From Bacillota bacterium (lineage in GTDB: Bacteria > Bacillota > Clostridia > Lachnospirales > CAG-274): a stretch of 64,000 nucleotides of DNA. Each line of letters opens with the position of its first letter. Position 1 is the first letter of the stretch. Location: NCBI GenBank assembly GCA_017543265.1, contig JAFYGI010000060.1, forward strand, positions 1 to 64,000, read 5' to 3'. A model generated the notes under the pieces. It was not told the DNA's origin. It saw only the letters and a program-made list of their open reading frames with translations, and searched no databases. Shown piece by piece: positions 27,401-36,200 of the stretch. The position numbers and the translations under genes are program-made.

Positions 27401-27806
27401 GGTGAAAGGTGTGCCGATAAACTGTATTGGCTCGGATGCTTTTGGATCTTCAAATATTGAAGAGATAGTGATACCTCAAAATTATAATAAGGTGCAGGCA
27501 AATGCTTTCAGAGCTTGCACAAGCCTTAAAACCGTCGTTTTTGAAAACAACCCCAAAATGGCGATATACCGTTCGGCATTTGCGAATTGCAGAGCATTGG
27601 AAAGTGTCACATTACCCGATTCTTTAACAAGGCTGGATAACACATTTGATGGCTGTACAGCACTTAAAGAGCTTGTTATACCGACAAATACAACAGGCTT
27701 TTCGGGACTTATTGCCGCACCGGACTGCGTACTTTATGTAAGCAATCCGCAAGCGGAATTTTATGCTCAGCAATATGGTTATGAGTATGTGTATCAGACA
27801 AACTAA
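24420..27806 (+). CDS. Secreted pectate lyase with FIVAR repeats, dockerin and BspA-type LRR
   Basis: Modular 1128-residue pectin-degrading protein. After the signal peptide, a PL1-type parallel β-helix (~35-330) begins FPGAEGGG and has ITILGQTAPGEGICI, RPGDT..EDGLG and VDHCSVSWSVDECLS. A Ca-binding TDNDGIPDKWE segment (~430) follows, then three FIVAR-like helical repeats (~475-680), a jelly-roll-like part (~690-850) and a two-repeat type I dockerin (GDADADGVLTASDSAEVLQKVLVG and DTDADGVLTASDSAVILQKVLVG, ~858-920). A Thr/Glu linker leads to BspA-like leucine-rich repeats (~965-1125). The dockerin points to docking on a cohesin scaffold not in this window. It is unusual that the dockerin is internal, followed by LRRs. 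Start 24420 (or the next ATG) follows GGGGTGTAGG. Only 6 bases separate its stop from the convergent nagA-like stop. Confidence 0.88.
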   Translation: MMKIKRFLSGIMAAFFIIGNTDIVTISASEAGELPAFPGAEGGGMYSLGARAANTIEVYHVTNLNDSGTGSFRDAVSKGNRIVVFDVAGNVKLEKILEIKNIDNITILGQTAPGEGICIGGESVLFSACDNVILRYLRIRPGDTCYSQEDGLGVRKCTNFIVDHCSVSWSVDECLSAYENKDFTAQYCIISESLNYSNHSKGAHGYGGIWGGINASFHHNLISSHKSRMPRIGTSATVHSYNDTPDYESLVDIRNNVFYNWRDEAGYGGENGVRVNIVNNYYKPSSIAKHIRFYEVWQGSKKSGTTIHVDGNIMEGKDNITENNWLGVTNINYGTKCESISDGFTDDSGRLWPNDQYINDFSVNTQTTEDAYNTVLENVGASYYRDDTDQRIINDVINGTMQTGHTSGYGLIDSPEDVGGYSPLHGAKKADTDNDGIPDKWEQANSLDPNAFDSTNIAANGYTNLENYANDIIKGHSEKYDVDFDELKALIKKAENADPMFFAVKDWETLQNKLAQAKNVYDLTAPTQAQVDNAAAELRTALDTLIMSDEEYLKAAIEKAELTDTVPYTKESVEVMNNAVSDGKKALEEKNEENYKTLADNIYSAINSLKYGTKKSLLDEIDRIKAMDLSYLTEDSQSRIKTALNNAEKVYKNADATDEEIDLAVQSVIEIVTLGRYERKNKGEVVALQDFESDENTEVFHSNSGNYRIITTQGTGSNQTSVATNEAMGSNSSWPYVCDFPYTPEHFIVSVDLKVDKLENKSYPLTLDPYKTVSDTYLESMERYISAFDDWGTLSIEVDKKKGIIRYYINDIQIDEERISSPDFNSAYLMRNNSSDIIFYDNFTLTALDNERFVIGDADADGVLTASDSAEVLQKVLVGSYKMPIESKTDDYLYYVDTDADGVLTASDSAVILQKVLVGTYKMPAESITTTEITTETTTELTTEETTTETTTEIITGDEHYPYITPNGTIFVDLVNGMIVGCADDYTGGTLPETVKGVPINCIGSDAFGSSNIEEIVIPQNYNKVQANAFRACTSLKTVVFENNPKMAIYRSAFANCRALESVTLPDSLTRLDNTFDGCTALKELVIPTNTTGFSGLIAAPDCVLYVSNPQAEFYAQQYGYEYVYQTN

Positions 27807-27812
27807 ACGGGT

Positions 27813-28691
27813 TCAGCAATCGACCCCCATAAGCTTAAGACTGTTTTCAAGCACCGCTTCGGCGGTGCTTTTCCTGTCTGCGCCCGTAAAGCGGCAGAAG
27901 TTGTCAAGGGCTTTTTGCATTGTAAGGCAGCTTCCCGCAAGTATGCCGCTCGTGCTCACGGTCTTGCCGTCAAAAAACACCTTTTTATTGCAGAAATCGT
28001 ATTCGCCTGGGCTTGACTGCATGGCGCTCATGGCATCGGTCACAAGTATTATATTTTTTATCCCGACGGTTTTGTATACCATGTTTACCGTGTCGGGGCT
28101 CAAGTGAAAGCCGTCACATATCAATTCGCACGGCAGACCTGAAAGCAGAGCGGTCTGCACGATGGAGCCGTTTCTGTGATGTATGCCCCGCATGGCGTTA
28201 AAAAGATGGGTAAAACCCGATGCGCCCGCTTCTATTGCCTTATGCGTCATGGTGCCGTCGTCGCTGCTGTGCCCGAGTGTGACCGCGCCGCCGCTTTCGG
28301 TGACATATTTTATAAAATCTATGGCCTTTTCGGCCTCGGGAGCAACGGTAAAGCGCAGTTTGAGCCCGTATTTTGCAAGTGTGTCATAAAGTGTCGTATC
28401 ACAGGGAATAATATGTTCAAGCGGCAGTACACCGCATTTTTGCGGACTGATAAACGGCCCCTCTATGTGTACGCCTATTATTTCGGGGCAGACCTTTGCG
28501 GCCTCGGCGATAACGCTTACACGCGCCTCCAATACGGGCAGGGTATCGCCCACAAGTGTCGGTGTCCAGTATTTTACGCCGTCATTTTTTAATTTTTGCG
28601 ATAAAAGTATGATCTCGCCGCTGTCGGCTTTCATCAGGTCTATGCCGTACCCGCCGTGTATGTGCAGGTCCGCAAGTATAGGTGCAGTCAT
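27813..28691 (-). CDS. nagA: N-acetylglucosamine-6-phosphate deacetylase, barrel-only form
   Basis: Amidohydrolase removing acetate from GlcNAc-6-P. Motifs: LADLHIHGGYGID at the very N-terminus, metal ligand Glu in GVHIEGPFISP, TLGHSSDD, THLFNAMRGIHHR, ICDGFHLSP and the catalytic Asp in VTDAMSA. At 292 residues it is ~90 shorter than typical NagA. It begins directly at the HxH strand and ends before the usual C-terminal β-strands, so the small β-sandwich domain is missing at both ends. All catalytic residues are present, so it may be active. It has its own consensus promoter. A role in cell-wall or host glycan aminosugar use is inferred. Confidence 0.82.
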   Translation of the reverse strand: MTAPILADLHIHGGYGIDLMKADSGEIILLSQKLKNDGVKYWTPTLVGDTLPVLEARVSVIAEAAKVCPEIIGVHIEGPFISPQKCGVLPLEHIIPCDTTLYDTLAKYGLKLRFTVAPEAEKAIDFIKYVTESGGAVTLGHSSDDGTMTHKAIEAGASGFTHLFNAMRGIHHRNGSIVQTALLSGLPCELICDGFHLSPDTVNMVYKTVGIKNIILVTDAMSAMQSSPGEYDFCNKKVFFDGKTVSTSGILAGSCLTMQKALDNFCRFTGADRKSTAEAVLENSLKLMGVDC

Positions 28692-28721
28692 GGGTCATTC
28701 TCCGTTCTTTTGATTGATTAT

Positions 28722-28750
28722 ATTATAGGTAAACACATAAGGTTTGTCAA
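28722..28750 (-). promoter_or_regulatory. nagA promoter
   Basis: Minus strand TTGACA, 17 bases, TATAAT: perfect consensus, about 30 bases before the start codon. Confidence 0.85.
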
Positions 28751-28776
28751 GCGGTGCGGATATGCAATAAAAAAAT

Positions 28777-28790
28777 CGAACATTTTTTCG
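28777..28790. promoter_or_regulatory. LexA (SOS) box candidate upstream of polY
   Basis: CGAACATTTTTTCG matches the Gram-positive LexA palindrome CGAAC-N4-GTTCG at all but one base of its ten fixed positions. It lies just upstream of a weak -35 (TGTACA) and -10 (TAAAAT) pair, 68 bases before the polymerase start. Confidence 0.65.
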
Positions 28791-28858
28791 ATTTTTCTCT
28801 GTACAAATGACATAAGATGTGTTAAAATGTATGTATGAAAGAAACGGAGGGGCTTAAA

Positions 28859-30235
28859 ATGAAACAAAGATATTATGCGGCGATAGACCTTAAATCGTTT
28901 TATGCCTCCGTGGAGTGCGTTGACAGGGGGCTTGACCCGCTTAAGGCACATCTTGTGGTGGCGGATGTGTCAAGGACGGAAAAGACCATTTGTCTTGCTG
29001 TATCGCCTGCGCTTAAGGCCTTTGGCATATCGGGGCGCGCAAGGCTGTTTGAGGTGATACACACGCTGGAGCAGATAAAAAAGCGCACGGGCAGGCAGAT
29101 AGACTATATTGCCGCCGTGCCGCGTATGCAGCGCTATATAGAGGTGTCGTCGGAGATATACTCCATATATTTAAAATATGTTGCGCCCGAGGATATACAA
29201 ATTTACAGCGTGGACGAGGTATTTATAGACCTTACGGCATATCTTTTTGCCTACGGCTGCGATCCGCGGGAGTTTGTCTCAAAGCTTGTAAGAGAGGTGT
29301 TTGCGCAAACGGGCATCACCGCAACGGCGGGCGTGGGCACAAATCTGTATCTGGCCAAGATAGCCATGGACATTGTCGCAAAGCATACCGAGCCCGATGA
29401 AAACGGCGTAAGAGCGGCCTTTCTTGATGAAAACCTGTACAGAAAAACGCTGTGGGCTCACCGTCCGCTGACGGATTTCTGGCGTATAGGGCAGGGCACC
29501 GCAAAACGCCTTGAAAAGCATGGTATGTATACAATGGGCGATATTGCGCGTGTCAGCCTGAAAAATGAGGAGCTTTTGTACAAGCTTTTCGGGATAGATG
29601 CGGAGATACTTACGGACCATGCCTGGGGCATAGAGCCTGTAGGCATATCGGATATAAAAAATTACCGTCCGTCGGCAAACTCGCTCAGCTCGGGTCAGGT
29701 TTTGTCCTGCCCGTATGAGTATAAAAAGGCGCGTGTAATAGTTATCGAAATGACAGATAAGCTGGTGCTGGAAATGGTGGAGCATGAATTGGCGGCGGAC
29801 TCCGTAACGCTTGAGATAGGCTATGACAGGGAAAATACGGACAGCGGCAGATATAAAGGTAGGACCGTGACAGACCGCTACGGCAGAAGTGTGCCCGTAC
29901 ACGCACACGGCACCGTCGGGTTCGGGCGGCATACGGACTCGTCAAAGGAGATAATATCGCGCACCGCAGAGCTTTTTGACAGGATAGCCGATCCGTCGCT
30001 CACCGTGCGCAGGATAACCGTTACGGCCAATAACGTACTGCCCGAAAGCGAAACGGCCGTACAGCTTGATATATTTACCGCCGTTGAGGGAAGAGAAAAG
30101 GAAAAACGCCTGCAAAAGGCAGAAATAGAGCTTAAAAGAAAGTACGGCGGCAATGCCGTTTTAAGGGGAATAAGCTTTACCGAGGGCGCGACCGCACGGG
30201 AACGCAACAGTCATATAGGCGGGCATAAGGCATAG
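28859..30235 (+). CDS. Y-family DNA polymerase (UmuC/UvrX-like)
   Basis: Translesion synthesis polymerase of ~458 residues. Start 28859 (MKQRYYAAID) follows CGGAGGGG; an ATG eight codons upstream lacks a site. Palm-domain acids are in AAIDLKSFYASVEC and in YSVDEVFIDLT. The helix-hairpin-helix region is WRIGQGTAKRLEKHGMYTMGDIA, and the little-finger domain follows. It resembles the UvrX/YqjW group common on phages and plasmids more than chromosomal DinB. It is followed after 11 bases by a YolD-like gene, its usual partner, and preceded by a LexA-like box, so SOS induction is likely. Confidence 0.9.
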   Translation: MKQRYYAAIDLKSFYASVECVDRGLDPLKAHLVVADVSRTEKTICLAVSPALKAFGISGRARLFEVIHTLEQIKKRTGRQIDYIAAVPRMQRYIEVSSEIYSIYLKYVAPEDIQIYSVDEVFIDLTAYLFAYGCDPREFVSKLVREVFAQTGITATAGVGTNLYLAKIAMDIVAKHTEPDENGVRAAFLDENLYRKTLWAHRPLTDFWRIGQGTAKRLEKHGMYTMGDIARVSLKNEELLYKLFGIDAEILTDHAWGIEPVGISDIKNYRPSANSLSSGQVLSCPYEYKKARVIVIEMTDKLVLEMVEHELAADSVTLEIGYDRENTDSGRYKGRTVTDRYGRSVPVHAHGTVGFGRHTDSSKEIISRTAELFDRIADPSLTVRRITVTANNVLPESETAVQLDIFTAVEGREKEKRLQKAEIELKRKYGGNAVLRGISFTEGATARERNSHIGGHKA

Positions 30236-30246
30236 GGAGTGATAAA

Positions 30247-30666
30247 ATGGATTACAGCGATATAATGGATAAAAAGCGGCCGGAGCATATAAACGATGAT
30301 TTTTCCGCCAGACACCCGCGTATGTCTGTTGGGAACCGTGCAAAGATATTTTCCCCATTTGCAACACTTAAAAGCCATGCGCCCCACGCCAGACGCAGGG
30401 AAAGACAGACGGTATGCAGGATAGAGCTTTCACCCGAGGATGCACAGATACTTAACGAAAGGCTTGTTATGCTGGCCGAAAGGCTGCGCACGGGCGAGGA
30501 TACCACCGCCGCCGTGACCTATTTTGTGCCCGACAGCGAGCGAAAGGGTGAGGGCAGCTATACCACCGTAAAGGGCAGGGTAAAGAAAATATGCCCGGAG
30601 CTTGGTTATATAAAAACGGACGATACCGTCATTTTGATAGAGAATATTTATGGGATAAGCATATAA
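30247..30666 (+). CDS. YolD-like protein, partner of Y-family polymerase
   Basis: 139 residues. The N-terminal part includes RPEHINDDFSARHPRMSVGNRAKIFSPF, a family-like stretch, and the C-terminal half is β-rich (TTVKGRVKKICPELGYIKTDD). YolD-like proteins are commonly encoded with UmuC/UvrX polymerases in Firmicutes and have been proposed as UmuD-like accessory subunits. The pairing here is the main support. AGGGAGTG serves as ribosome site, and a strong terminator follows directly after the stop. Confidence 0.8.
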   Translation: MDYSDIMDKKRPEHINDDFSARHPRMSVGNRAKIFSPFATLKSHAPHARRRERQTVCRIELSPEDAQILNERLVMLAERLRTGEDTTAAVTYFVPDSERKGEGSYTTVKGRVKKICPELGYIKTDDTVILIENIYGISI

Positions 30667-30694
30667 AAACGGCGCATGGTGTATGCGCCGTTTT
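30666..30694. terminator. Bidirectional terminator yolD/gltX
   Basis: AAAACGGCGCAT pairs perfectly with ATGCGCCGTTTT around a 5-base loop, with A's and T's on both sides. Confidence 0.92.
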
Positions 30695-30696
30695 GG

Positions 30697-32130
30697 TCAA
30701 CTTAATAATTCTATGCCCTTTTCAAGGCGGCGTATGGTCTCATCCTTGCCAAGGAGCACACAAAGCTCGGTAGCACCGCAGGGTGAGGTGGGCTTGCCGC
30801 TCAAGGCGGTTCTTATCGGCCAAAGTATCTGACCGTTTTTGATCTCCATTTCTTTGGCAAGCGCAACCAGATTTTCATAAAGTGCATCGTTTGTCCACTC
30901 GGTCTGCTCTTTAAGGAAAGGTACGGCCTTTTCAAGGCTTACAAGAGAGTTTTCAAGCGTGGTCTTCATCTTTTTGTGGATATAAAGCTCGGGTGAATAT
31001 TCGGGGAGAGTATCTACAAAATCCACCATTTCGGCGATATCGTTAAAGGTGCCTATACGGCTTTGGATAAAGCCCGCAAGCATTTTAAGGTCAACAGGCG
31101 ACTTAACGCTTTCTTTAAGGTAGGGCAGGGCGGCCTCGTAAAACTTGTCCGCATCCATTTTTTTGATATATTCGCCGTTCATCCATGTAAGCTTTACAAT
31201 GTCAAATATAGCGGGGGACTTGCTAAGACCCTTTATATCAAATATCTTTATAAGCTCGTCCATTGTGAATATCTCCTGATTAATGGACGGAGACCAGCCC
31301 AGAAGTGCGATATAGTTTATTATCGCCTCGGGAAGATAGCCCTTTGCCACAAGGTCCTGGAAGGAAGCATCGCCGTTTCGCTTGCTGAGCTTATGGTGCT
31401 GATCCTTCATAACGGCAGGCAGGTGGATATATGTGGGTATATCCCAGCCGAATGCCTCGTAAAGCAGGTTGTACTTGGGTGTGGAGGAAAGATACTCGCT
31501 GCCGCGTACAACGTGTGTGATATTCATTAAATGGTCGTCGATAACATTTGCAAAGTTGTAGGTGGGGTAGCCGTCGGCCTTTATAAGTATCTGATCCTCA
31601 AGCTCGGAATTATCGACGGTTATGCTGCCGTAAACCTCGTCATGGAAGGTAGTGGTGCCGTCCTTTATCTTCTGGCGTATTACAAAGGGCACGCCGTTTT
31701 TAAGGTTTTGCTCTATTTCCTCCTTGGAAAGAGAAAGACAATGACGGTCGTAATGTGTTATGGTCTCGCTGCCTGCCTCTGTTTTCAGGCTGTCAAGGCG
31801 CTCCTTGGTGCAAAAGCAGTAGTAGGCCTCGCCCTTTTCGATAAGCTGCTTTGCGTATTCGATGTAGTCGTTTTTACGCTCACTTTGTACATAGGGGCCA
31901 TAATCTCCGCCGATGTCGGGACCCTCGTCGTGCGTGATGCCGCTCATTTCAAGTGTTTTGTATATAACGTCCGTTGCGCCTTCCACAAAACGCTCCTGGT
32001 CGGTGTCCTCTATCCTTAAAATAAAGCTGCCGCCCTGCGACTTGGCTATCAAAAACTCATAAAGCGCGGTGCGCAGATTGCCGATGTGCATATAACCCGT
32101 GGGACTGGGTGCAAAACGTGTTCTTATCAT
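30697..32130 (-). CDS. gltX: Glutamyl-tRNA synthetase
   Basis: Class I aminoacyl-tRNA synthetase charging tRNA-Glu. 477 residues. The HIGH-type motif is in [21 protein letters not shown], and the KMSKS-type motif in [23 protein letters not shown] and WILRGxEYLSS-like [14 protein letters not shown] are present. The C-terminal anticodon-binding helical domain ends [22 protein letters not shown] precedes the ATG by 8 bases. Monocistronic, between its own promoter and a strong terminator. It could be discriminating or non-discriminating; this is not decidable here. Confidence 0.97.
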   Translation of the reverse strand: MIRTRFAPSPTGYMHIGNLRTALYEFLIAKSQGGSFILRIEDTDQERFVEGATDVIYKTLEMSGITHDEGPDIGGDYGPYVQSERKNDYIEYAKQLIEKGEAYYCFCTKERLDSLKTEAGSETITHYDRHCLSLSKEEIEQNLKNGVPFVIRQKIKDGTTTFHDEVYGSITVDNSELEDQILIKADGYPTYNFANVIDDHLMNITHVVRGSEYLSSTPKYNLLYEAFGWDIPTYIHLPAVMKDQHHKLSKRNGDASFQDLVAKGYLPEAIINYIALLGWSPSINQEIFTMDELIKIFDIKGLSKSPAIFDIVKLTWMNGEYIKKMDADKFYEAALPYLKESVKSPVDLKMLAGFIQSRIGTFNDIAEMVDFVDTLPEYSPELYIHKKMKTTLENSLVSLEKAVPFLKEQTEWTNDALYENLVALAKEMEIKNGQILWPIRTALSGKPTSPCGATELCVLLGKDETIRRLEKGIELLS

Positions 32131-32208
32131 ATCGTAAACTCCTTAATAAATAATACGGGGACTTTTGAAATTTGCATAGTTATAATTTTCAAAAACACCC
32201 ACTATGGA

Positions 32209-32237
32209 ATTATATCATAGTTTTTGGGCAAAAGCAA
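32209..32237 (-). promoter_or_regulatory. gltX promoter
   Basis: Minus strand TTGCTT, 17 bases, TATAAT, about 80 bases before the start. Confidence 0.6.
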
Positions 32238-32331
32238 TATTGAGTTTCCCTGTTTTTTTGCGGAGCGGGTGTGCGCCGCAAATCCGTGTCATCCGCTTCA
32301 TTTGCCGATGCCGTGGACAAATCGTGCAAAT

Positions 32332-32365
32332 AAAAACCGCCGCCTTTCCTTTCGGATCGGCGGCG
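32332..32365 (-). terminator. Terminator of the small dockerin gene
   Basis: Minus strand CGCCGCC ... GGCGGCG followed by GTTTTTATTT, 40 bases beyond the stop. The rest of the 32238-32404 gap shows nothing else. Confidence 0.75.
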
Positions 32366-32404
32366 CGGTTATTGTCGGGATGTATATTTCCCAAGATAAA
32401 GTCC

Positions 32405-32950
32405 TTATTGAAGTATCGCTATCACGTCCAGCATATCTATACTGCTGTCAACGTGGATATCCGCCGCCGCAAGCTGCTGCGGTGTAAGGTATGCCGTACC
32501 GCTCAGATACGAGAGCAAAAGCCTGGCATCAAGCTCGTCTACGACCTTATCGCCGTTTATATCGCCTGCCGAGAATACCCTTACACCGTAGAATGCGATT
32601 ATCCTCTCCGCGGGGGTATCTATATCGGCACCGCCCACGCGCACAATATACGTCTTTGCCGTATTCGTCCATGACGCGGGCGCAAAGGAAAAGCTGAATT
32701 TATTATCGGTCACGGCAGCGTTGAACTGGTCGATATATATCATATCCTTTGAATATGTCGCATCGTTATATTCACAGGCAAGCACGGTTATATTTTCGCC
32801 TGCCGATGCTTCGCTCAATGTGCATTCCACCTTGACCGTGCCGTTTGTATCCTGCTCGGCCTTTGTGACGGAGACCTCTGCGGCAGATACCGCCGTGCAA
32901 AGCGACAGAAGGGCCGCAGCACTCAAAAGGCCGCAAATTATTTTTCTCAT
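32405..32950 (-). CDS. Small secreted dockerin protein
   Basis: 181 residues: a signal peptide (1-23, ending AVSA), a ~90-residue β-rich domain of unknown type (EVSVTKAEQDTNGTVKVECTLSEA ...), then a type I dockerin. The first Ca loop is canonical (GDINGDKVVDELDARLLLSYLSG). The second (ADIHVDSSIDMLDVIAIL) lacks the usual Gly, and the protein ends immediately after it. No catalytic domain is evident, so it may be a binding or structural module recruited to a cohesin scaffold. It has its own promoter and is divergent from the 2202-residue secreted protein; a joint role is possible but unproven. Confidence 0.85.
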   Translation of the reverse strand: MRKIICGLLSAAALLSLCTAVSAAEVSVTKAEQDTNGTVKVECTLSEASAGENITVLACEYNDATYSKDMIYIDQFNAAVTDNKFSFSFAPASWTNTAKTYIVRVGGADIDTPAERIIAFYGVRVFSAGDINGDKVVDELDARLLLSYLSGTAYLTPQQLAAADIHVDSSIDMLDVIAILQ

Positions 32951-32991
32951 ATCGGCTCACCTCATTTCAGATCAAATCCGGTTATGCTATG

Positions 32992-33020
32992 ATTATAACA
33001 GATACGGCCTGTGATTTCAA
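32992..33020 (-). promoter_or_regulatory. Promoter of small dockerin gene
   Basis: Minus strand TTGAAA, 17 bases, TATAAT, about 40 bases before the start. Confidence 0.8.
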
Positions 33021-33092
33021 GCATAAATTACAAAAAATGTCGTAAAAATTACACGGTTTTATACATCTTTACGAAAAAACTTATCCAAATAC

Positions 33093-33121
33093 TTGAAATT
33101 TAATGTGCAATATGATAAAAT
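33093..33121 (+). promoter_or_regulatory. Promoter of 2202-residue secreted protein gene
   Basis: TTGAAA, 17 bases, TAAAAT, 80 bases before the start. Confidence 0.7.
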
Positions 33122-33201
33122 GAAGCTATATTATATAGTGTCGATAAAATCACACAAAGTATACATGAGCGTTAATATAATATGAAAGGAAGGGTGAATA
33201 T

Positions 33202-36200
33202 ATGAAAGACCTGAAATTAAGGAGAATAGCGGCATTTGTTATGGCGTTGGTAATGCTTATGCCGTTTGTCTGCGTACCCGTAAGTGCCGAGACACTGCCC
33301 ACCTTTACGGTGGAAAGCACGAGTGTCACGGACGGCTATGTAAATTTGACCGTTGATATGCACGATTACCCCAGTAATGTTATGTGGATCAGGGTGGAGA
33401 GATGCGACGGCAGCGGTGCAATATTTAATTATTACCCGTCGCCGTGGTTTGATGAAAACGGGAAATTTGTCGATTACTATGCAATGACCTCACCCGTTAC
33501 GCTAAGGGTACCCTTGCCGGACTACGGCATATACCGTATAAATCCGGAGGGTTATAAGCAAAGCAACGGGCAAAGTTGGCAATGCGCTGCAATTCAGATA
33601 TCATATTTATCCTCGTCGGTATCGACGGCAACATCGGCAGGCATACGTCAGCTTGAACCGAATGTCAATAATACCTATTATCAAGTTGTCGGGGATGCGC
33701 CTACGGATGACGGAGTTTATATATTGAACAAAAACGGCGATTACAAGTATGCCGTTTACTGTAATGCGCCTTACCATGAGGCACAGCAGGCCGTATATAT
33801 ATCATCGGGCGGCAGTGTTCTCAAAACCGAAGCACTTACATGGAAAGCCTCCGAAAAGATCTGGGGCGGTGCGACCTATGCGGCGGCGGATTTCCCCGAT
33901 GCGGCAAAGATAGAGTTCCAAGCCGTTCGCGACCCGTCAAAAAAGATAAGTATAGATATAAGCAGGGTAACGATAGGCAGCGTGGGCTCGGTAAGCTTTA
34001 CAACAAATGCCTATGATTACTCCTATCAATGCCTTGCATCGTACATATCAAGAGCGTATTCCGGCGTTGTACAGCTTAACGAGCTTGCCACTGTCGTAAG
34101 CAAAAGCGAAGAGAGCTATAGCGCTTATGTACGGGGAAACAGCGGGGTATTCACAACCTCCTGCGGAAATTTCACCGAAGTCGGTTCGGAGGTAGTGGAC
34201 ATGACCGCGGGCGGCTGGAGAAATGCCGCAGGCACGGGTGAGGACGATATATGGACGACCCCTGCGCTGTATCATTACGCCCCGTCCGGAACAACGGTAA
34301 ATATCAGCATAGATGCGGCAGGCGCAAGCAAGATCGTTGCCGCACTTATATACAAAAGCAAGGACGGAAAGGAAGTTACCGTAGAGCATGAGTACAGCGG
34401 CTCGGCGGCTATTACCGTGCCGAGTGATGCAATGCAGCTTTTGTATGTTGAAGCGCGTGTATATAACGAGCGCGGCGAGGTTTCCGCGACCCAAAAAACA
34501 AAGCTTGAAAACTACTATTGCAGTAACTTTGTGGAATTTACCAATGTTCCCGACAGCGTATGCAATTTCACATCGTACAAGAATATGGACGGTTATTTCC
34601 GCGGCTTTGAAAAGCGTACCTCGCAGGGCGGCTTTGTGCTTACGGTAACGGACAGCGCGGGCAAGACATACCGTACCTACCTTGCAAACACAAAAAGATA
34701 TAAGTTTGATCCCAATTGGAATGTGAAAGGCAGCACAAGGAAAACCACATCGGGCTGGGATATTTATCCGTATTTTTCATACGGTACATCTATGCTTGGA
34801 AGTAATGTCCCGTCATACGAAATGGGCGGTACCATGCCAAATCTTTCTGTCGGCAAATGCACCTACGAGCTTACCTCGGACGGCAGACACGTCACATCGG
34901 GTACATTTACCGTAACGGGCGAGTTTGGTCAGAAAGTGGCTCTTAACGACATACCCGAACAGTATCAGAGCTTTCAGGTAAATGTTTCAAGTGCATCGGC
35001 AAACGGCGGCAAGGAAATACCCGTCGAGGTCGTAATGGATATAACCACTCCCGACGGTCAGACCAATAGGATAAGCAGCCCCGCAAGCGACAGCAAGCCG
35101 GCATTTATCCCGTTTTTGCCCGTTGGCAGCAAAATAAAGGCAGCGGTAAGCTACGATGCGGATGCTTATCCGTTTATAAAGGGCGTTTCGCCCGCAAACG
35201 GCGAATATACGCTGGTTTACGATAATGACCACCAACAGAGTCTTGATTTTGCCTTTGAAGCTATTGCAAAGCGCAGTATAACGGGCAGGACGGTCACGGG
35301 TACGGGTGCGGACAAAAAAACCGTGCCCTATGCAAATATCGTGGTAAGCCAGCCCATAACACGAAATGACGGCTCGTCCTACACACATAAAACGGTGGTA
35401 ACAAGTGACGAAAACGGCGATTTTACCATTCCCGATGCCTATGCGGGCTATGCGGGTACCGTGGAGATAAGGGCAAACGGCTTTAATGTAGTGGAAAAAA
35501 GCATTGATGCGGGCACCGCAGCGGCTGCGCTCGGCGAAACGGCGCTGGATTATTTCGGCACCTACTGCATAATTCCTTCACTTAAAAGCGAACCCGTAAA
35601 ATTGCTCGGCACGGACGGCAAGAGCGAAAAGAACTTTGACGGCAAGGAGATTGGAAACGAGCTTGGCGGCGAACTGCTTGATGCCGATACCGCACTTTTG
35701 CAGGTGGAAAGCATAGAAATAGGCGGCACGAAGTATTACCGCAATACGGACTGGTTTGAAAGCGTGGAGGGCGGACAAAGCATAATCAACTTTAAAAACG
35801 TATCCATACTTTCATCCGCGGCGGCAAATAAAAAGAAAGTGACCGTGCATTACAAAAAGCCCGCGGACGGTATATTTGAGATAAACGGCGTTAAAATGAC
35901 ATTAAGAAGCTTTGATGTAACGTCGGATTTTGACTCAAACAACACCATAGAGGCTGCGGCGATAGCCTACAGACCCGAGGGAGAGGTCAAGGTGACGGCT
36001 GTGGACGCGGACAGCGAAAACAAGGTGGGCTATGCGGTATTGTCGGACGGCATTGTTTCGTATACCGACGATAACGGCGAAGCACAGCAGGATATCAATG
36101 TTTTGAGCTGGGCAGGCGGCAAGGGCGAATTATCCGTTCACTATGACAAGGCCGCTTACAGCTCGGGCAAAAGCATCAAGCTGTATACCTTTAACGTGGG

